Assembly: GCF_029360725.1 (NCBI RefSeq)
Contig: NZ_JARKMY010000002.1
Location: 372,001 to 436,000 of the forward strand
DNA length: 64,000 bases
DNA from: Chryseolinea sp. H1M3-3
Lineage (GTDB): Bacteria; Bacteroidota; Bacteroidia; Cytophagales; Cyclobacteriaceae
Direction: 5' to 3'
Shown one piece after another: positions 45,611 through 54,351 of this stretch. The stretch's first letter is position 1. Each line of letters starts with the position of its first letter. The notes under the pieces are model-generated. The model was given only the letters and a program-made list of their open reading frames with translations, had not been told where the DNA came from and searched no databases. A program made the translations under genes and the position numbers.

Positions 45611-46945
45611 ATGACAAAACCTATTGCAACTACCACGGCAGTTGTACTGAATAACCCTAAAACTGTACGCGCCTGGTACATGTATGATTGGGCAAACTCA
45701 GTTTACTCACTCGTTATAACATCGTCCATTTTTCCAATTTATTACAAAGAGGTAACAAGCAGCGGCGCCAATGAGCAGGTTAAATTCTTGGGTTTCACAC
45801 TTCAGAATTCAGTACTCTATTCATATGCCCTTTCTTTTTCTTTTTTAATTGTAGCCGCGATGCTCCCGTTTCTATCGGGTGTTGCTGATTTTACTGGCAG
45901 GAAAAAAGCGTTTATGAAATTCTTTGTTTGGATGGGAGGGCTTTCCTGTATAGGTCTATACTTTTTTAATGACCTAACCATGCTTTGGTGGGGTATCCTT
46001 TGTTCCATTTTGGCAAGTGTTGGTTATTCGGGTAGTTTGGTTTTTTACAATGCCTTCTTGCCGGAAATTGTTACTGAAGATCGTTACGATGTCACGAGCG
46101 CCCGCGGATATTCCATGGGGTATTATGGCAGTGTAATCTTGATGGTCATTTGCCTTATGATTATTTTAAATTATGAGTCTTTTGCCTTCTCTAGCCAAGG
46201 CGCCGCGACTCGGTTTACTTTTTTACTGGTCGGTGCCTGGTGGATTGGCTTTGCCATGATTCCGTTTTCGGTTTTGCCGGATAACATCTATAATAAAAAA
46301 CCACAAGGACAAATTTGGTCTAAAGGGTATGAGGAAATCGCCAAGGTGTGGCGGAGCTTAAAAAATCAGCCCGACTTGAAGCGATACTTGATTTCGTTCT
46401 TCTTTTTTAATTCAGGCGTTCAAACAATCATGTATTTAGCTACTTTGTTTGGTACGGATGTATTGAAGCTCGATAGCTCAAATCTTATCATGACTATTTT
46501 AATTATCCAACTCGTTGGTGCACTAGGGGCATGGTTGTTTGCAAAATTATCACGCCATAGTGGTAATAGATTTTCGTTGTTATCCATGCTTGTCATTTGG
46601 TGTGGCGTATGCATAGCCTCTTATTTCATTACTACCGAATACCAGTTCTATGCCTTGGCAGCTGTTGTAGGAATGATCATGGGGGGTATTCAGTCATTGT
46701 CACGGGCTACCTATTCCAAGCTTATCCCTGAAGACACACAGGATCATGCATCCTACTTCAGTTTCTATGACGTTACCTTTAATGTATCTATTGTTATAGG
46801 CACATTTTCATACGGCTTCATTAACCACCTTACGGGAAGCATGAGAAACAGTGCTTTGTTTTTAACCGTGTATTTTGTGCTTGGGATGATTTTTTTGCTT
46901 ACCGTCAGTTCGCGAGATATTACTGCAAGATCGACGTTGAAATGA
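45611..46945 (+). CDS. MFS transporter, UMF1/Atg22-like
   Basis: 444-residue major-facilitator protein with about 12 TM helices. The N-terminal signature RAWYMYDWANSVYSLVITSSIFP is typical of the UMF1/Atg22-like group, and the loop LPEIVTEDRYDVTSARGYSMGYYGS also fits. Members in yeast export amino acids from vacuoles; bacterial substrates are unknown. The ATG at 45611 lies right after the preceding terminator and no better start exists downstream before the first helix. Confidence 0.88.
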   Translation: MTKPIATTTAVVLNNPKTVRAWYMYDWANSVYSLVITSSIFPIYYKEVTSSGANEQVKFLGFTLQNSVLYSYALSFSFLIVAAMLPFLSGVADFTGRKKAFMKFFVWMGGLSCIGLYFFNDLTMLWWGILCSILASVGYSGSLVFYNAFLPEIVTEDRYDVTSARGYSMGYYGSVILMVICLMIILNYESFAFSSQGAATRFTFLLVGAWWIGFAMIPFSVLPDNIYNKKPQGQIWSKGYEEIAKVWRSLKNQPDLKRYLISFFFFNSGVQTIMYLATLFGTDVLKLDSSNLIMTILIIQLVGALGAWLFAKLSRHSGNRFSLLSMLVIWCGVCIASYFITTEYQFYALAAVVGMIMGGIQSLSRATYSKLIPEDTQDHASYFSFYDVTFNVSIVIGTFSYGFINHLTGSMRNSALFLTVYFVLGMIFLLTVSSRDITARSTLK

Positions 46946-47013
46946 AATAGCGTTTGCTGGCAAATTTTTACAAAGCATGCATGCGAGATCTTAACTCTAC
47001 TATGCACACTGGC

Positions 47014-47784
47014 TCAATACCTAAGATGTTTAACGGTCATCCCGTTGTTAATCAACTGTTTTAAAGAATCAATTCCAATCTTTAAATGGATCTCGACAAA
47101 ATTTTTCGTTACGGAGTTGTCACTGATTTCTGTTTTAACCCCTTCCGGAATCATCGGTTGATCGGAGATCAACAATAGGGCACCCGTTGGGATCTTATTG
47201 GAGAAGGCCGTTGAGAATATCGTCGCCGTCTCCATGTCAATAGCTTGCGCTCTGATTTTTTGTAAATACACTTTGAAATCTTCATCCCATTCCCAAACCC
47301 GTCGGTTTGTTGTGTATACAGTTCCTGTCCAGTAATCCTGTCCGTAATCCCTGATAGTCGTCGAGATCGCTTTCTGCAATGCAAAGGCTGGCAATGCCGG
47401 TACTTCCGGTGGGAAATAATCATTGGAAGTTCCCTCGCCACGAATCGCAGCAATAGGTAGGACCAAATCGCCGATAACATTTTTCTTTTTTAACCCTCCA
47501 CACTTTCCTAAAAAAAGCGCTGCCTTAGGCTTAATGGCACTGAGGCAATCCATTATTGTCGCCGCATTAGGACTGCCCATACCAAAATTGATAATCGTAA
47601 TTCCTTCTGCTGTGGCACTTCTCATCGCGCGATCCAATCCATTGACAGGTACATTATGCCAGGCCGCAAATAACGAAACATAATTGTCGAAATTTGTGAG
47701 TAAAATATAGTCACCGAACTTTTCCAATGGTTGACCTGTGTAACGCGGAAGCCAGTTCGCAACGATGTCTTGTTTAGTCTTCAT
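47014..47784 (-). CDS. AMP nucleosidase
   Basis: 256-residue nucleoside phosphorylase-fold enzyme, the short form found in Bacteroidota. Recognised by TNFDNYVSLFAAWHNVPV, INFGMGSPNAATIMD, FLGKCGGLKKKNVIGDLVLPIAAIRGEGTSNDYFPPE, and AIDMETATIFSTAF with the conserved Met-Glu pair. It splits AMP to adenine and ribose 5-phosphate, balancing adenylate pools. The enterobacterial Amn has an extra N-terminal domain missing here. Divergent from the HsdR-N gene. Confidence 0.92.
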   Translation of the reverse strand: MKTKQDIVANWLPRYTGQPLEKFGDYILLTNFDNYVSLFAAWHNVPVNGLDRAMRSATAEGITIINFGMGSPNAATIMDCLSAIKPKAALFLGKCGGLKKKNVIGDLVLPIAAIRGEGTSNDYFPPEVPALPAFALQKAISTTIRDYGQDYWTGTVYTTNRRVWEWDEDFKVYLQKIRAQAIDMETATIFSTAFSNKIPTGALLLISDQPMIPEGVKTEISDNSVTKNFVEIHLKIGIDSLKQLINNGMTVKHLRY

Positions 47785-47881
47785 GATTATAAAGTTATTA
47801 TAAAAAAGCCGTCAAAAATGATTTGATTCGTAATCTTCATGCATGGGAAATAAGATTTGCGATCTTTGATCCGGACTCATT

Positions 47882-48331
47882 ATGGTAAAACTAAATCTCC
47901 CCGCAATTGACGTTGAGCTTAAACGATCCCAGGATAAGATCTTTATTTTTGATTTTCTGAGAAAGCGATTTGTCGTATTAACGCCGGAAGAATGGGTTCG
48001 TCAGCATTTCTTACATTATCTGATCAATGATTTGAAATACCCCAGATCCCTCATCAAAGTTGAAGGTGGTCTAATGTTTAACACCCTTCAAAAACGATCC
48101 GATATCGTAGTATTCGATCGCCAGGGAGCTCCGTGGATGGTAATTGAATGCAAAGCTCCTGAATTGAAATTGAGTTCGCGAACCATTCAGCAAGCTTCAA
48201 CCTATAATTATTCGCTACGGGCAAAATATATTGTAATAACGAACGGCATGTCATCTATTTGTTGCGAGACTGATTGGACAAATAGCCGGACGGTTGTACT
48301 CGAAACGATGCCAGCCTACGATCAGCTTTAA
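47882..48331 (+). CDS. Orphan HsdR N-terminal (PD-(D/E)xK nuclease-like) protein
   Basis: 149 residues made up only of the type I restriction HsdR N-terminal nuclease domain. VRQHFLHYLINDLKYP leads to the catalytic core: E in VEGG, D in RSDIVVFD and ExK in VIECKAP, followed by a Gln-containing QASTYNYSLRAKYIVITNG strand. No helicase part, methyltransferase or specificity subunit is nearby, so it is not a restriction system. Stand-alone copies are common in Bacteroidota and their role is unknown. Motifs look intact. Confidence 0.88.
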   Translation: MVKLNLPAIDVELKRSQDKIFIFDFLRKRFVVLTPEEWVRQHFLHYLINDLKYPRSLIKVEGGLMFNTLQKRSDIVVFDRQGAPWMVIECKAPELKLSSRTIQQASTYNYSLRAKYIVITNGMSSICCETDWTNSRTVVLETMPAYDQL

Positions 48332-48374
48332 GCGCGCTTAACGTTAGAACAACTCTTAATACGCCAGGTTGTCC

Positions 48375-49487
48375 TTAGAGAAATTTTTTAACATCTGAAT
48401 ACTGCAGACCAAATGCATCGGCTACAGCTTTGTATACCACTTCACCGTGAATGACATTTAAACCGTTTCTTAACTCAAGGCTTTCCTCACATGCTTTTTT
48501 CCATCCTTGATTGGCAAGTCTAATAGCATAGGGTAGCGTGGCATTTGTAAGCGCTAAAGTTGAGGTATAGGGTACAGCACCAGGCATATTGGCAACACAA
48601 TAATGAACAACATCGTCGATTATATAAGTAGGATTTTCATGGGTGGTCGGTTTGCAGGTTTCAATACATCCGCCTTGGTCAACGGCGACGTCTACTAATA
48701 CCGTTCCGGGACGCATATCTTTTAGCATGTCCCGTGTAATCAACTTTGGTGCTTTTGCTCCTGGTATAAGCACGCCTCCAATAATCAGATCACAATCTTT
48801 TACCATTTCACGTATTGTATATTCATTTGAAACAATGGTGTGAACATTTTTTGGCATCACGTCGTCGAGATAACGGAGGCGATTAAGATTTAGATCCATG
48901 ATGGTTACGTCTGCACCCATTCCAGCTGCTATTTTTGCTGCATTCGTTCCAACTACACCGCCCCCGAGGATAAGAACTTGTGCTGGTCTAACACCAGGCA
49001 CTCCACCCAGCAATATCCCGCGACCCTTCAAAGGTTTCTCAAGGTACTTCGCGCCTTCCTGGACGGCCATTCTACCTGCAACTTCCGACATCGGTACAAG
49101 CAAGGGCAGACTTCCATCTAATCGTTCAACGGTTTCGTATGCCAGACAAACCGCTTCGCTGCCCATCATGGCTTTGGTCAATGGCTCGTGGGAAGCAAAA
49201 TGAAAATAGGTAAATACAAGTTGGTTCTTGCGTATAAATTTATATTCTTCTTCAATTGGTTCTTTTACTTTAATAATCATCTCCGCCCGGTTAAATATTT
49301 CTTCCGGGTCATCCATCATACGGGCACCGGCTTTCATGTAAGCTTCGTCACCAAAACCACTACCTAATCCTGCAGTATTTTGAACAAAAACTGCATGGCC
49401 ACGTTTTACGAGTTCCTGCGTGCCAGCGGGTGTAAGTGCCACACGATTCTCGTTGTTTTTTATTTCTTTAGGGACACCAATAATCAT
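48375..49487 (-). CDS. ald: Alanine dehydrogenase
   Basis: 370 residues from ATG at 49487 (MIIGVPKEIKNNENRVALTPAG). It converts L-alanine with NAD to pyruvate and ammonia, or the reverse. Visible motifs: KVKEPIEEEY, the TYFHFASHEPLT segment, the NAD-binding VLILGGGVVGTNAAKIAAGMGADVTIMD, and DVAVDQGGCIETCKPTTHENP. Length and start match Ald instead of the longer PntA transhydrogenase. Confidence 0.95.
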   Translation of the reverse strand: MIIGVPKEIKNNENRVALTPAGTQELVKRGHAVFVQNTAGLGSGFGDEAYMKAGARMMDDPEEIFNRAEMIIKVKEPIEEEYKFIRKNQLVFTYFHFASHEPLTKAMMGSEAVCLAYETVERLDGSLPLLVPMSEVAGRMAVQEGAKYLEKPLKGRGILLGGVPGVRPAQVLILGGGVVGTNAAKIAAGMGADVTIMDLNLNRLRYLDDVMPKNVHTIVSNEYTIREMVKDCDLIIGGVLIPGAKAPKLITRDMLKDMRPGTVLVDVAVDQGGCIETCKPTTHENPTYIIDDVVHYCVANMPGAVPYTSTLALTNATLPYAIRLANQGWKKACEESLELRNGLNVIHGEVVYKAVADAFGLQYSDVKKFL

Positions 49488-49675
49488 AGAACAATATTTT
49501 ATGGAAGGAAACAAATATAGTTAAGTAGGGCATCATATGCGGTGGCTATAACGCTTTTTTCGAGGGATCATGACTTTGCATTCAGGATGCGATATTGCAC
49601 CAATAGTCCTACCCCGATAATTTGCCGTGATCGGAACCTATGTAAGATTGAATTAGTTTCCATAAAACGCGGCCT

Positions 49676-49705
49676 TTTGAAAGTTTCAGGTAATTTCTAT
49701 TTTTG
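49676..49705 (+). promoter_or_regulatory. Bacteroidota-type promoter for the E1 dehydrogenase gene
   Basis: TTTG (49676-49679), an 18-nt spacer and TATTTTTG (49698-49705), an exact TAnnTTTG. The spacer is slightly short. Predicted leader about 30 nt before the TTG start at 49743. Confidence 0.55.
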
Positions 49706-49742
49706 ACTAGGTACAATCGTTCATCTTTCAACCCTTACAGAT

Positions 49743-52154
49743 TTGAGTGCAACAAAAGAAGTGAAAACAAAATTTTCGCAGGCAAAGGTGAAAGAGATTC
49801 TTTCTGATTATCGCCTGGCGGTTGAAAGCCGTGAAGCTAGCCTCATAGGTCGGAGAGAAGTGTTCATGGGCAAAGCTAAGTTCGGAATTTTTGGCGATGG
49901 AAAAGAAGTTGCACAGATTGCCATGGCCAAGGTTTTTCGTAAGGGTGACTTTCGTGCGGGATATTATCGCGACCAGACATTTATGTTTGCCATTGGTGAA
50001 TTAACAGTTCAACAATACTTTGCACAATTGTATGCGCATACCAGCCTTGAAGCCGACCCCGCTTCGGCAGGAAGGCTTATGAATGGTCACTACGCCACTC
50101 GTTTCTTAGATGACAAAGGAAAATTTGTGGATCTAACGCAAACAAAAAATAGCAGTGCAGATATATCGCCTACAGCAGGACAAATGCCAAGGCTGCTCGG
50201 ACTGGCATATGCTTCAAAATTATTTCGCGAAAGTCCACTGTTGAAAGACTTCAAAGCTCTTTCGAATAACGGGAACGAAATTGCATTTGGTACCATTGGC
50301 AATGCATCGACTTCAGAGGGAATGTTTTTTGAAGCAGTAAATGCAGCAGGTGTATTGCAGGTGCCTATGCTTATTTCTGTATGGGATGATGACTATGGAA
50401 TTTCTGTTCCTCAGGAATATCATACGACGAAATTGAGTATATCCAAAGCGTTGTCAGGATTGCAGCGTACACCTACCGAAAAGGGATTTGAAATCATCAC
50501 TGTAAAGGGGTGGGACTACATCGGATTAATAGAAGCCTATCAACGGGCAGAAGTTATTTGCCGCGAGGAACATGTGCCTGTTCTCTTCCATGTACAGGAA
50601 ATGACGCAACCACAGGGGCATTCCACTTCAGGGTCACACGAGCGCTACAAATCAAAAGAACGGCTGGCTTGGGAAGTCCAGCACGATTGTATTCGGCGGA
50701 TGCGTGAGTGGATCATTAACGAAGTAATGATTTTACCTGAAGAAGTTGATGCTATAGAAAGAGAAGCCAAGGTATCCGCACGACAAGCCAAAGAACGGGC
50801 GTGGAAAGCTTTTGCTGGGGACGTGCGCCGGGACCAGTCCAGAGTAACGGAAATTCTTGAAAGAGCGATTCAGCAAAGCGATAAAAGTGCTGAAATTCTA
50901 AATATCAAAAATGATTTAATAAAATCCATTAACCCCACACGGCTGGAAACCATGCGTGCGGCAAAGAAAGCAATTCGTTTTCTTGCCTCAGGCAACGTCG
51001 AGACTAAAGGCCAGTTGGTGGAGTGGTTAAAAAATGCTGAAGAAGATAACTTTGACCGGTACAGTTCACATTTGTATAGCCTTTCTGATGAATCCGCATT
51101 AAGGGTTGAAAAAGTTGAGGCGGTTTATTCCGATAGCTCACCTTTGGTGGATGGGCGTGAGGTGCTACAAGCATGTTTTGATGCAGCGTTAACGCGCGAT
51201 CCGCGTGTCCTTGCTTTCGGTGAAGATGTAGGAAAGATTGGCGATGTTAATCAGGGCTTTGCCGGGTTACAAAGCAAACACGGCGAACTTCGGGTAACGG
51301 ATACGGGTATTCGTGAATGTACGATTGTCGGTCAGGGCATAGGCGTTGCGTTGCGTGGGTTAAAACCTATTGCTGAGATTCAATACCTGGATTATCTTAT
51401 TTATGCTTTGCCAACATTATCCGACGACCTGGCTTGTTTATACTATCGCACAAAAGGCGGACAAAAAGCTCCACTCATTATCAGAACCCGGGGCCATCGC
51501 CTTGAAGGAGTATGGCATGCAGGATCACAGGTAGGTATGTTGCTGAGCGCACTACGTGGTATTTACATTATTTCCCCGCGTAACATGACGCAGGCAGCCG
51601 GGTTCTACAACACGATGCTTCGCTCAGATGATCCTTCGGTAATTATCGAGTGCTTAAACGGATATCGTTTAAAAGAAAGGCTGCCCGACAACATCGGAGA
51701 ATTCACATTGCCTTTAGGTGTGCCCGAGATATTAAGGGAAGGAAGTGATGTTACCATCGTAACATATGGATCGATGTGCCGAATTGTGATGGAAGCTGCC
51801 GATGATCTTGAGGGCTTCGGTATATCGTGTGAAGTAATCGATGTTCAGACTTTGCTCCCTTTTGATATTCATAACTCAATTCTTGAATCCGTCAAAAAAA
51901 CAAACCGTATCATATTTGCTGACGAAGATGTGCCGGGAGGCGCTACATCATTCATGATGCAAAAGGTACTGGAAGAACAAGGTGCTTATCATTTTGTCGA
52001 CTCAAAGCCAGCTACCATAACAGCAAAGGAACATCGCCCTGCTTATGCGTCTGATGGTGATTATTTTTCCAAGCCTAATGCGGAAGATGTTTTTGAGAAG
52101 GTGTACAGCGTGATGTCGGAGGTAGATCCAGTGAAATTTCCTGTTCTTTATTAA
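49743..52154 (+). CDS. Fused E1 alpha/beta subunit of a 2-oxoacid dehydrogenase
   Basis: 803-residue fusion of the two E1 subunits of a branched-chain or pyruvate-type 2-oxoacid dehydrogenase; TTG start. The alpha part (1 to about 400) has the thiamine-diphosphate/metal region, but with changed ligands: G186-N187-A188 (GNASTSEG) instead of GDG, and D216 two residues before Y218 (WDDDYGISVP) instead of Asn. The beta part (about 465-803) has FGEDVGKIGDVNQGF and ALRGIYIISPRN. The product would transfer an acyl group to the E2 lipoyl domain. E2 and E3 are not in the window. Substrate (branched-chain against pyruvate) is not settled. Confidence 0.9.
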   Translation: MSATKEVKTKFSQAKVKEILSDYRLAVESREASLIGRREVFMGKAKFGIFGDGKEVAQIAMAKVFRKGDFRAGYYRDQTFMFAIGELTVQQYFAQLYAHTSLEADPASAGRLMNGHYATRFLDDKGKFVDLTQTKNSSADISPTAGQMPRLLGLAYASKLFRESPLLKDFKALSNNGNEIAFGTIGNASTSEGMFFEAVNAAGVLQVPMLISVWDDDYGISVPQEYHTTKLSISKALSGLQRTPTEKGFEIITVKGWDYIGLIEAYQRAEVICREEHVPVLFHVQEMTQPQGHSTSGSHERYKSKERLAWEVQHDCIRRMREWIINEVMILPEEVDAIEREAKVSARQAKERAWKAFAGDVRRDQSRVTEILERAIQQSDKSAEILNIKNDLIKSINPTRLETMRAAKKAIRFLASGNVETKGQLVEWLKNAEEDNFDRYSSHLYSLSDESALRVEKVEAVYSDSSPLVDGREVLQACFDAALTRDPRVLAFGEDVGKIGDVNQGFAGLQSKHGELRVTDTGIRECTIVGQGIGVALRGLKPIAEIQYLDYLIYALPTLSDDLACLYYRTKGGQKAPLIIRTRGHRLEGVWHAGSQVGMLLSALRGIYIISPRNMTQAAGFYNTMLRSDDPSVIIECLNGYRLKERLPDNIGEFTLPLGVPEILREGSDVTIVTYGSMCRIVMEAADDLEGFGISCEVIDVQTLLPFDIHNSILESVKKTNRIIFADEDVPGGATSFMMQKVLEEQGAYHFVDSKPATITAKEHRPAYASDGDYFSKPNAEDVFEKVYSVMSEVDPVKFPVLY

Positions 52155-52169
52155 ATTCGGATTGATTAG

Positions 52170-53084
52170 TTAAATCTCTTCCAGACGGAATTCCTGAGTT
52201 TCGACCGTGTTACTCTTGTTGCCTGCGCGATCGTAAACAGTGATGGCTAATTTGAGTCGCTTAATACTGAATGTGGTCAAAAATCCGGTACCAACCATTG
52301 AATAATTGATTTCTCCTTCGAGCGCTCTCTCGTTGTCGGTTAGCACCGGGAATCTTCCATCGTATGTCTCGCAGAACTCGCTTCGAAAATCGTATTCTAC
52401 AAAGTTGCCACCATTGTCTTCAACAAAAAATTCAACAATAAAATTATAGTGCAATGGATTTTCCTTTATGTAGAAATAATCAACGACAACGAGGTAATAC
52501 TCATTAGGATCGGAGTTGTTTACAAGGGTGTCAACGATAGTCGTTTGATCTTTTATTAGATAACTATCTTCTCTCCAGATGTAAATTGTATCAGGAGCGA
52601 GCGCTTCATTTAAATACGATTCCTTATTTAAAAAACAATCATACGGTTTCGTAAATGGTGGCAATGAAGAAAATCCCTCATTGCGGCTCTTTAAAGTCAA
52701 AAGTTCGCCCGTAACCTTGGAGGGTTCATCAATAAGATATGAGAAATCGCGGGGAGTCTTTTTTGTCTTTTTATAGCTATAACCCCTGAAACTTTCAATC
52801 AATATAGAAGGGACCGCTAGTAATTGGCCATTATCGTTGGCGAAAAAATTAATTTGATTGAAAGGAGGCGCAATGTTGTCGGGCCCAGGAAGCAATCCTA
52901 AATCGCCATCGCCATCTTTGAAGTTTACAGAAACAACTAATGAATCTTCGCCGTTAGGAGATTTTTGAAAGGATACGCCTTTAAACTCAATAGTGGGGGA
53001 ATTGCTGAATTCAGGAGGATTAAAGCACGCGCCCATGACCAAAACTGAAAATGCAAATAATAATGCGCTCCTTACCTGTTTCAT
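52170..53084 (-). CDS. Lipoprotein of unknown function
   Basis: 304 residues with a lipoprotein signal (LLFAFSVLVMGAC, Cys about residue 20). The mature part starts with a beta sandwich-like segment ending in VNFKDGDGDLGLLPG, a DxDxDG-type loop that often binds calcium, and ends with LAITVYDRAGNKSNTVETQEFRLEE, typical of immunoglobulin-like or Cna-like folds. Repertoires of such lipoproteins are common at the surface of Bacteroidota. No function can be assigned. Divergent from the LuxE-like gene. Confidence 0.82.
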   Translation of the reverse strand: MKQVRSALLFAFSVLVMGACFNPPEFSNSPTIEFKGVSFQKSPNGEDSLVVSVNFKDGDGDLGLLPGPDNIAPPFNQINFFANDNGQLLAVPSILIESFRGYSYKKTKKTPRDFSYLIDEPSKVTGELLTLKSRNEGFSSLPPFTKPYDCFLNKESYLNEALAPDTIYIWREDSYLIKDQTTIVDTLVNNSDPNEYYLVVVDYFYIKENPLHYNFIVEFFVEDNGGNFVEYDFRSEFCETYDGRFPVLTDNERALEGEINYSMVGTGFLTTFSIKRLKLAITVYDRAGNKSNTVETQEFRLEEI

Positions 53085-53117
53085 TTCTAAATTTGACCTC
53101 TCAAGTTAACTAAACGC

Positions 53118-54110
53118 TTGGAAACTTTTAAAAGTTTTGCCTCCGAAATATATACAGTAAACGAATCATCCTTTCGGGATATTGCACTTAAGTTATTTGC
53201 TTTTCAGGTAGCCAACAATCCAGTTTATCATTCTTTCGTTACACAACTGGGGGTCTCGGTTGAAAAAGTAAGATCCCTAGAAGATATTCCTTACCTACCC
53301 ATATCGTTTTTCAAGACTCACGAAATTCAGACCGGCAAGTGGATTCCGGAGACGATTTTCTTTAGTAGTGGCACGACAAACTCCAACCCTAGCCGTCACC
53401 TTGTTCCCGACTTACAATTTTATCTGAACCATTCCCAAAAATGTTTTGAACATTTCCTGGGACCGATAACAGATTTCCATTTTCTGGCATTGTTGCCTTC
53501 TTATCTTGAGCGCAAGGGATCTTCCTTGGTGGCGATGATCGATTATTTTATCACAAAAAGTGGATCCGCACATTCTGGCTTTTATTTAAATGATCATGCG
53601 ACCCTCGTCCATACATTAGGGCAATTGAAAAATGATTCCCGGAAAGCCATATTGTGGGGCGTCTCATTCGCGTTATTAGATTTAGCCGACAGATATAATA
53701 TCGATCTGAGCCAATGTATGGTGATGGAAACCGGCGGCATGAAAGGTAGAAGAAGGGAAATTACTCGATTTGAGATGCAGGAAATTGTAAAAGCCCGGTT
53801 CAACGTCAAAACGCTGTTTTCCGAGTATGGAATGACAGAATTGCTTTCCCAAGCGTATTCAATCAGCGGGAATTCCAGGTTTTCATGCCCGCCCTGGATG
53901 AGAATTATTTGCAGAGACATTACAGACCCTTTGAAAAAAGGGTTACAATCTGAAATGGGAGGGATTAATGTTATTGATTTGGCAAATTGGCAAACACTTT
54001 CCTTTATTGAGACGGAAGATTTGGGCAAAGTTTACACCGATGGGTCATTTGAAGTGCTGGGCCGGCTAGATAACAGTGATTTGAGGGGTTGCAACCTGAT
54101 GATCCAATAG
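53118..54110 (+). CDS. LuxE/PaaK-like acyl-activating protein
   Basis: 330 residues, TTG start. Belongs to the acyl-protein synthetase (LuxE) branch of adenylate-forming enzymes: the phosphate-binding loop FFSSGTTNSNPSRH (about 80-92) and a C-terminal part MTELLSQAYSI with FIETEDLGKVYTDGSFEVLGRLDNSDLRGC, which matches the catalytic hinge (GRxDN, D of the ribose site). LuxE forms acyl-AMP and transfers the acyl group to itself in the luminescence fatty-acid reductase. No luxC/luxD is present, so here it likely activates an acyl group for another pathway. Inferred only from sequence. Confidence 0.85.
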   Translation: METFKSFASEIYTVNESSFRDIALKLFAFQVANNPVYHSFVTQLGVSVEKVRSLEDIPYLPISFFKTHEIQTGKWIPETIFFSSGTTNSNPSRHLVPDLQFYLNHSQKCFEHFLGPITDFHFLALLPSYLERKGSSLVAMIDYFITKSGSAHSGFYLNDHATLVHTLGQLKNDSRKAILWGVSFALLDLADRYNIDLSQCMVMETGGMKGRRREITRFEMQEIVKARFNVKTLFSEYGMTELLSQAYSISGNSRFSCPPWMRIICRDITDPLKKGLQSEMGGINVIDLANWQTLSFIETEDLGKVYTDGSFEVLGRLDNSDLRGCNLMIQ

Positions 54111-54129
54111 CGTGGCAACTGGCCCTCGA

Positions 54130-54160
54130 TTTGTTTTAATGATAAAGAATTATATTTTTG
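54130..54160 (+). promoter_or_regulatory. Consensus Bacteroidota promoter for the 38-residue lipoprotein
   Basis: TTTG (54130-54133), 19 nt, TATTTTTG (54153-54160): an exact fit to TTTG/TAnnTTTG. The predicted start of transcription near 54167 leaves about 14 nt before the ATG at 54181 and rules out the longer in-frame start at 54112. Confidence 0.7.
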
Positions 54161-54180
54161 TTAGACCCAAAGTTATTAGA

Positions 54181-54297
54181 ATGAAAAAGATTGTTGCTTT
54201 TGTTGCTTTAGCGGCTTTTATCTCGGCATGTAGCCAATATACATGCCCCACATATGCTAAGAAGGCTCCCAAACCGAATTCTGGACAAAGAATCTGA
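54181..54297 (+). CDS. Small lipoprotein, 38 residues
   Basis: Short exported peptide: signal MKKIVAFVALAAFISAC with a lipobox (ISAC, Cys17), leaving a mature lipidated peptide of 22 residues (SQYTCPTYAKKAPKPNSG and a few more) with one extra Cys. Start fixed by the promoter just upstream. Function unknown; peptides of this kind with a YAK motif occur in several Bacteroidota. It is followed by the convergent outer-membrane barrel gene. Confidence 0.75.
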   Translation: MKKIVAFVALAAFISACSQYTCPTYAKKAPKPNSGQRI

Positions 54298-54351
54298 TTT
54301 TAATAACCTTGATTTCTTACGCGTAAGCTTTCTGCGCAGGTAAACCTGCGC

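Noticed and set aside
47882-48331. Type I restriction-modification system
   Set aside because: Only the HsdR N-terminal domain is present; no helicase, hsdM or hsdS.
53594-54028. 144-codon minus-strand frame inside the LuxE-like gene
   Set aside because: Antisense to recognised motifs of an adenylate-forming enzyme.
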